Assembly: GCA_000711775.1 (NCBI GenBank)
Contig: ARYC01001308.1
Span: 27,120-91,119 of the forward strand
DNA from: Oxytricha trifallax
Lineage: Eukaryota > Ciliophora > Spirotrichea > Sporadotrichida > Oxytrichidae
Length of the DNA: 64,000 nucleotides
Direction of reading: 5' to 3'
Shown: positions 57,711-64,000 of the stretch, one piece after another
Layout: every line of letters starts with the position of its first letter
Position numbering within the stretch: the first letter of the stretch is position 1
The notes under the pieces: model-generated
The model's database searches: none
What the model was told of the DNA's origin: nothing
The model's input: the letters and a program-made list of their open reading frames with translations, nothing else
Translations under genes and position numbers: made by a program

Positions 57711-58300
57711 ATTATAGTTTCATAGAGTTTATTATTATTATAATGAATGGACAAAAATAAAGAACACCAAATGATATTAAAATAGTTTGATAAAATTAAT
57801 TAAGTGAAAATCAACTGTGTATTCGTTAAATATTTATCATTTCAAGTTTAGATTAGTGGAGATTGCGTTTTCAATCAATCTCTTGCCAAAATTCAAATTA
57901 TAAACATTTATGCTGTTGATATTGTATATTCGTCTTGGAAAGTTTTATGAAAATATTATAGTTTAACGATTATAAACTTTTAGATTATGTCAATTCTATG
58001 AAAATAGTTATTATATTTAAATTTAAAAATTAGGGCATTATTTAAGATATGGTTCATCTTTTAATCTAAGTAATCTCGTCTTTTATCTTGAAATAATCTA
58101 TAAGATTTTTCAGCGAATGATATAAATTTATAGCTAGAATCATTAAAAATTTTATTTTATTTTTCTTTCAAGGATATAAAATTGAAAAATAATAAAATCT
58201 AAATGTGAAAAAATCATTCAGATTTTGGGTAGAAATTAATATTCAATTGTTGAATCCTTATAAAATATAAAACATATATAATAAAATTGTAATAATATAT
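57711..58300. other. AT-rich intergenic DNA
   Basis: Nothing coding or repetitive supported. Confidence 0.5.
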
Positions 58301-58852
58301 TTAGCTAAAATTGCATAATTATAGGTGAATAAATTAAGTTAATCAAGATTGCACATGTTTGATTTTAATATTAAAATAAATATATATTTTTAGGTACTCT
58401 ACCGCAGATTTTTATGTATAAACCTATTTACGGTAGAGTACCTTAATTATATTAATTAAATAAAATAAATAAATTAAAACACAGCATTACTTTTTACACA
58501 AAATGCATTAAATAAAATAGTCAAATGTAATATATTAAATGAATTTATATTTATAAATAAAAAAAGTTAAAATTTTAAAATTATGTTACCTTCCAGAGTA
58601 ACAATATTCTTTTTTAATTCGAAAAATTATTAAATAAATATATCATGAATTTTGTGTAAAAAGTAATGCAATATTAGATATATTTATTTTATTTAATTAA
58701 TAAAATTAAGGCACTCTACCGCAAAACAGGTTTATACATAAAAATCTGCGGTAGAGTACCTAAAAATATATATTTATTTTAATATTAAAATCAAACATGT
58801 GCAATCTTGATTAAATTAATTTATTCACCTATAATTATGCAATTTTAGCTAA
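58301..58852. mobile_element. 552-bp hairpin element, second copy
   Basis: Starts TTAGCTAAAATTGCATAAT and ends with its inverse. Two long arms, each with an internal stem AGGTACTCTACCGCAG / CGGTAGAGTACCT (58392-58443 and 58709-58761; one arm has AGGCACTCTACCGC). Same length, termini and stem positions as 27036-27586, but the rest of the arm sequence differs from that copy while left and right arms agree with each other. No coding capacity. Confidence 0.85.
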
Positions 58853-59814
58853 TTATATATTTAAAAGTACTATAATATATTATTGATTATTTATTACTAA
58901 TTTAAGGAAATAAAGCATATAAAAATAAGTAAAAATACTGGCTATAAAATTTATTCAAATTTACTCATTCGAGAGTAAATTAATATTAGGTGATAAAATT
59001 CTTGGTGGTTTATATTTTTAGCATCATTTGATCAAATTAACTCAATTTAATTAAATGTTTCAAATTCAATTAAATTATGTTTTAAATTTTAATCGATTTT
59101 ATATCGCTCTCTCGATACCAATAAATCGTACAACCAGAAAAAAACTATTTAAATTTTTTTTTAAATAAACACTAAATTGGCTTCCTATAACTTAAATAGC
59201 ATTTTAAATAATTTAATGATATAGTTTAAATGAAATTGGAGAAAATTTCAAATGTGAGATACTTATAAATCTAATCTATAACTTTTATGTTTTTTTGGTT
59301 GTCTTAATTTTATGCTTATTTCTGGGATGCTTTGAATCTAAATTTTAAAAATATTAATATTTTTTATTTTAAAATTCATTATCCTTCACTATAGATTTTA
59401 ATTAAAATCACTTTTAGAATTTATGGAGAATACATCAAATTAAGATGCTTCATTTTTACAATAGTTAGAAAAAATTGATAAATTTTTTGTTGTTCTTCAT
59501 GATGTTTATTTAACAATGGATTGCCCATATATTCATGAAACAATTTAACATTAATTTGGATTTTATTTCTACTTCTTAAATATTTTATTTTAATTGAGTA
59601 GTTCCAGCCAATTCTAAAATTAAATTTTTATTATAATTATCTTTTATATTTGAAATTGGATTTAGCATCTTAGTTTTCATTTGACTATTTAATTTGTTTA
59701 TCAATTATTAAATTAAAAATTTAAACCCTTAATTTTATATTGTTAAGATCTTATCATTTATTATATTTATGATGAGAAAATTAGACGTTTTATTCGCAAT
59801 AAATTTATCTTTTT
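58853..59814. other. AT-rich intergenic DNA
   Basis: No coding block or repeat supported. Confidence 0.45.
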
Positions 59815-62006
59815 TCCTTCAACTAAGCAGCTAAATACAATTTGCCTCATAGTTGAGAAAAAGATTGAAGAAAGTTAGCTATAGAGTTATAAGATAAAAC
59901 AGGCTTATTATAACAAACTCAATCAAATTTATTAAGAAAATGCACTCCTTATCATAAACTGTAGCAGTCCATCTTAAACTCTCAACTATATATTAACTTG
60001 ATAACTATAAATAATGCAATAAACTCTCAAAAATCTGGTTATATATTTACAATGTATCATAAATAATAATATCTATCAATATTGTCCCAATTTCAAAGAC
60101 AAGAGATTAAAGTTCAGAAGAATACTAAAACTTTTACCTAAAATTTTAAGAATTTTATTTCAATGATGATATATAAAAGTTTAATTTGAATATTAATATA
60201 AGTTAATGACTGCAACTACTTTAATTCCAATGCTATCTTAATTTAAGAAAAAATCTCTCGCTTAAATTTAAAATTGATATTCCAAGTTTTTAATAATGAT
60301 ATTAAGACAAATTGATAAATTAATATGAGTAAACAATTGCTAGAATGATTAGAAAGATTTATTCTAAGATCATTATTTTCCTCAGCATTTTTTCAAACTA
60401 ATCGATTTTATCACGACTTCTTTAATTAGCTAAAAGACTTACTGATTTAATTGTTAGCAACTCAATATTTTAGTTTAATCATTTCCCTTATTATTTAACA
60501 GTAATTAGAATTTCCATTATAAATAATAAAATTCCATAATATTAATTCTATGATATAAATTAGAAAGATCTTCAATTTTTGATATCACAATTAAATTAAT
60601 TATATTATTAAAGATAAACTATTTTTAATTTACAGAGTAGGTATAATATCCTTATATATTATTACTATAGTTTCAAATTTATGGAATCTACACAGAAAAG
60701 TTAATCAAAAAAATCTTCGGTTTTTTCAGAAAATCCATATGAATAGGTAATTAAATAAAAATTAATTTCAAATTTTCTATTGCTAATTTATTTCAGAATC
60801 TTATTACATTGACTATTATTATAATTGACCAACCATGTATGTTCTTTATGGAACCTATAAGGGTGAGATTTAGGGAAACAATTATTCCTAAAATATTTTT
60901 CTCAATTTTTAAACTCCTTCTATTAATAAATATCTTTTGCTTATAAATCATCTTTCTAGACTAAAAATGAGACCAATATTAAGTTGCAGCCTATAAATAC
61001 TCAAAGAAAAAAAGAAGAGTAGAAAATCAAATAAAATTTAGGTATTCTAAAAAAATTATGTTGCTCTACCTAAGTTTAGTCTTTTATTTTCGTAAATTAT
61101 GAAAAACCTTAAAGATATTTATTATTACTATTTAGGTTGACTATGCAAAAATAGATTTTCCTAATCATGAAGAAGAGAAAAAATAAAATGAAAAGTGGTA
61201 AGCAGATTATTTAATTTAGTATGATGTTTATGATTTAGAAATGCTACGGATGTTGCCGCTAATAATAAGCTAGAATCAAGAGGTCAGCAAAATTAAGGTA
61301 AAATAAATTGCTCTATATATTCATGTTGGATTTTTATAATAACTCTTTTCTCTGCTTATTAATTTATTAACTATTTTAGATAACCAGCGCCTAAATTTAC
61401 CCTGTAAACTAGATTAAAAATGTCAATCAATAAGATAATGCTAAAGTTGACACTTCACATAGACAAGTCAAGAAAATTGATGATGTAAGTTATAGAATAG
61501 TTAATTTAATGTTAAGTTTATTCTATCATACATTTAAAGTTAGTTCTTATAGTAATTTATTTAAAAAATTTAATTAGTAGAGTAAGGATGTCTCAAATAA
61601 AAATCTTCAACCTCAAATTAAAAATAATAATTCTTTGTATTAAGAAACAAATGATGTCTTTTATGATGATGAAAATTATTTCTCACTCAATGATGGCAAG
61701 TGGGTTCATATGCGATTCTACTGCTATTATGAATGCTTCGATGACGCTTGTGATTTCTAAATTGTGTTTTACAGAAGGAATAAGAAATATTTGTATATAA
61801 GAGATATGAAATAAGCTGATCCCCATGATAATTTTTTGAAAAGATTTATCTACTGTGATTATAAAATCTAACAAAATTTTTACTAAGATAACCATTTGAA
61901 ATACCATTATATTCACAAAACAGATGGACTTGTATATGGTAAGTCTTAGAGCTCAAGAAATACCCAGAAGCTACAATGTATTCAAGGACTAGAAGATTAT
62001 TTTTGA
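59815..62006 (+). CDS. Gene with two GT-AG introns, Cys/Tyr-rich C-terminus, unknown function
   Basis: Blocks: 59815-60000 (LNTICLIVEKKIEESQLQSY, helical; membership less sure), about 60965-61050 (NIKLQPINTQRKKEEQK), 61135-61297 (VDYAKIDFPNHEEEKK, YDVYDLEMLRMLPL), intron 61298-61379, 61380-61484 (NVNQQDNAKVDTSHRQVKK), intron 61485-61577, then 61578-62006 (NDGKWVHMRFYCYYECFDDA, CDFQIVFYRRNKKYLYIRDM, FIYCDYKI) ending GLEDYF and TGA at 62004-62006. Both introns join in phase. The C-terminus has spaced Cys/His and could bind zinc, perhaps a FLYWCH-like fold, but that is speculative. Confidence 0.65.
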
Positions 62007-62094
62007 AACTCCTGACATATTTGAGTGTAGTTATTATAGATCTAACAAATAATTAAAATAAGTAAAATACCGAAGTTAACGATATTGCTCAAGC

Positions 62095-62210
62095 TAAATT
62101 GAAATGGAGAAATTAAATTAATATAATTACAAATTTGAGGAAGTTAAAATTGACTAAATCTGCCGATCTTGGGTTGATAGTATATTAAAAATTAACTGGA
62201 CTAAATTACT
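62095..62210 (+). repeat. Truncated relative of the 14531 MITE family
   Basis: GATCTTGGGTTGATAG, and AATTAACTGGACTA shortly after, match the arm of the 14531-14952 element (GATCTTGGGTTCATTCG, AATTAGCTGGACTA). The similarity stops where a TBE terminal repeat begins near 62211, so the TBE was probably inserted into this element. Confidence 0.5.
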
Positions 62211-62809
62211 AAAAAACCCCAAAACACCTTAATTAAATTGTTTAGTAATTTGACTTGTAGGGTATAATTGGGGTTAGTACAGAAATTTATGCCAATTTGT
62301 AAAATGAGAAAGAAAATAGCGATTATTTGTGTCTATTTATGATGTGAAAAATTTAGATTTGCTTCTTAAGCTTAGATATGGAAGGAGTTTTTTTATAGAC
62401 TAATTCAAATCAGTGCTGAATTATGCAACAATTGCAAAGCTATTATGTAAGAGTGCCTCAACTATTAGGTATTGCTAACAATTAAGAATTTTAATGCTAG
62501 TAATAAATCTCATCCTGCAAGAAATTAATTGTAATCTTAGTAACATATTGAATGCTTCCTCTTAAACTCTAGGTTTCTAAAGTACTGGGCACACATTCCA
62601 CTTCTTCCCACTTGACTAGCGAAATGTGATGTTTCATCTCAAGTTTCTGGGCACCACAGGCTATCACTAGCATTTATAGAAGAAATTGTATCATTTTCAA
62701 GACCTTCAACAAAGTCAAGAGACTGATTGATTATGAAGTGCCATATAATCGTTAATAATATCGTAAATAATTAAAACTATATATATGATTAAATGCAGAG
62801 TGCTATTGA
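62211..62809 (+). mobile_element. Truncated TBE transposon, left end and transposase start
   Basis: Begins AAAAAACCCCAAAACACC at 62211 (ACT before it fits the ANT target), then the TAGGGTATAATTGGGG terminal-repeat series shared with the 1-184 and middle copies. Transposase N-terminal segments include the GATGTTTCATCTCAAGTTT motif and the ATTAAATGCAGAG joint at about 62795, where similarity ends abruptly. Confidence 0.75.
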
Positions 62810-63045
62810 TGAATTTTTTGAATAAACTGAAATGAAAATTAAAATAAATTAGCAATAATAGCAATAAAAACAATAATAACAACACTATGAAATCTTAAAA
62901 AATGTTGCCTTCTTCTATTCACCACAATACATATAACCATTACTAAATATCTACACTACATATCCATTTTTTAAGATTTTCTTGCGTGGTATTTGTCGTT
63001 CTCCACCTCCACCTCCACTCTTATCAGGTACAACACCTGTAAAAC
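62810..63045 (+). CDS. Gln-rich/Pro-rich frame between two TBEs, uncertain
   Basis: Plus-strand frame of about 78 codons: EMKIKINQQQQQQKQQQQHY, then FLRGICRSPPPPPLLSGTTP up to a donor-like GTAAAAC at 63038. The minus strand of the same DNA is also open (SGGGGGERQIPRKK), so the coding strand is not certain. GC-richer around 62985-63035. May be a host gene block with TBEs on both sides. Confidence 0.35.
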
Positions 63046-63204
63046 AAAAAATTTACATATGTTTTTATAGCTTACATTTTATGTGAATAGCACTGCATCT
63101 TCTGATCAGCCATTTTTTCAATTGTTAATATTCTTAATTAATTATTTAATACAATTCACTTTATTCAAAAATAATCTTAATAATAATAACATCAAGTTTA
63201 TACA

Positions 63205-64000
63205 CACTCAAAACCATTAACCATTTAAGTAGCTTGATTGGTATTTTAATTGATAAATGGTAGCAATTAATGACTTTAATAGGGTTTATGGTTTAAATAT
63301 TCAAAATATAATTGAGTATATGCGAGATTTGGGGTCAGTTTATGTCATTGAGTATATAGATCACTGCTTAAGTTGCGATATAGATGTGATGAATATAGTG
63401 ACTAACTCAAACTCTTAATGGCACGTCTATAGCTTGGCTGCTTCTCAAATCTCCAGCTACTGTTAGGTCTAATTGTCTATTAGCATTGAATTTGAAGTGA
63501 TTGCATCTTTTCTAATCAAAGAGACCTTTGAATATCTAGTAGCATCATATTGAATATCTCGTAAAAGATAAGACTTTTAAGTGCTGGGCTCATTTATCTC
63601 TCGCCTCTAGAGCTATGATGATGCATCGTCAAATTCCTGAGCTTTAAATCTCTGCATAATCTATAGCTAACATATATAAATAGAATGGAATATCTTACAA
63701 GACAGTCATTTGCATTAAGAGAGTGATTGACCTTACTTCTCAATTTTAGAAGATAAATTTAAATTATATATATGATTAAACGCAGAGGGCTTAATAGCAT
63801 AGCATTATGTTTATTCATGCTGAGTCTACATTCAGTACCTTTATATCAAAATCTTGGTACAAGAGGTATAGCAACATTGAGGTTTATAACTAAAAGATTA
63901 AGATTTAAACTTATATTATTCTTGGAGGAATCAGTGAAGATAATAGCTTTGAGACATATTTTATTGACCCTCGCTCAATAAAGACTGAGCAATCAAAACC
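63205..64000 (+). mobile_element. TBE transposon, left part, runs off the window
   Basis: The terminal repeat near 63208 (CAAAACCATTAACCATTTAAG, then GATAAATGGTAGCAATTAATG) aligns with the third-level TBE subfamily rather than the C4A4-rich one. Transposase sequence follows from about 63590 to the end, including coding for ILGGISEDNSFETYFIDPRS, close to the intact copy. The rest lies beyond 64000. The end has lost most of its C4A4 pattern. Confidence 0.75.

Noticed and set aside
1-64000. CRISPR array, bacterial operons, rRNA genes
   Set aside because: No regularly spaced direct repeats with unique spacers, no ribosome-binding sites or polycistronic layout, and no rRNA-like sequence; the genetic code and introns are eukaryotic and ciliate.

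Overview
The window looks like germline (micronuclear) DNA of a spirotrich ciliate of the Oxytricha/Stylonychia/Tetmemena group. Evidence: coding stretches read coherently only if TAA and TAG are glutamine, with TGA as the usual terminator. Coding is cut into short blocks by AT-rich DNA, and at least three cuts are not GT-AG introns but look like internal eliminated sequences (IESs) flanked by short direct repeats (pointers). Transposons whose inverted ends carry the C4A4 telomere-type repeat (TBE family) are abundant. Macronuclear chromosomes of this group are gene-sized, so a contiguous multigene stretch with nested transposons is expected only in the germline. Genus and species cannot be fixed from the sequence alone.

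Layout. 1-184: end of a TBE transposon. 0.3-5.4 kb: two tandem polycystin-2-like channel genes. 5.6-8.5 kb: a coiled-coil gene. 10.3-10.7 kb: an N/Q-rich ORF. 10.9-11.6 kb: an MBF1 gene enclosed in a 106-bp inverted repeat. 11.6-16.1 kb: AT-rich DNA with inverted-repeat elements and a MORN-like coding tail. 16.1-31.2 kb: a three-level transposon nest. An outer TBE has a second TBE in its transposase gene; that one contains a third TBE, a 1.6-kb element with TGACGTCA-rich ends and a 551-bp hairpin element; the outer TBE also carries a 631-bp hairpin element. 31.2-48.7 kb: many IES-interrupted genes. Recognisable ones are an APC11-type RING-H2 protein, a gamma-glutamyl hydrolase and a LYAR-like zinc-finger protein; several others are unidentified. 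48.9-57.7 kb: two tandem paralogous multi-pass membrane protein genes on the minus strand, one split by a LINE that is itself interrupted by an ORF1-only LINE-like insert. 58.3-58.9 kb: second copy of the 552-bp hairpin element. 59.8-62.0 kb: a gene with two clear GT-AG introns. 62.2-64.0 kb: parts of two more TBEs.

How the parts relate. The three TBE genes (DD34E transposase; the protein matching the family's 22-kDa ORF; a zinc-finger/kinase protein matching the 57-kDa ORF) recur in the same order and orientation in each copy, so each copy can be used to read the decay of the others. The host genes are unrelated housekeeping and membrane proteins with no operon-like organisation. Most coordinates for split genes are outer limits; internal boundaries are given only where homology or a pointer fixes them. 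Several apparently coding blocks contain in-frame TGA, discussed under findings.
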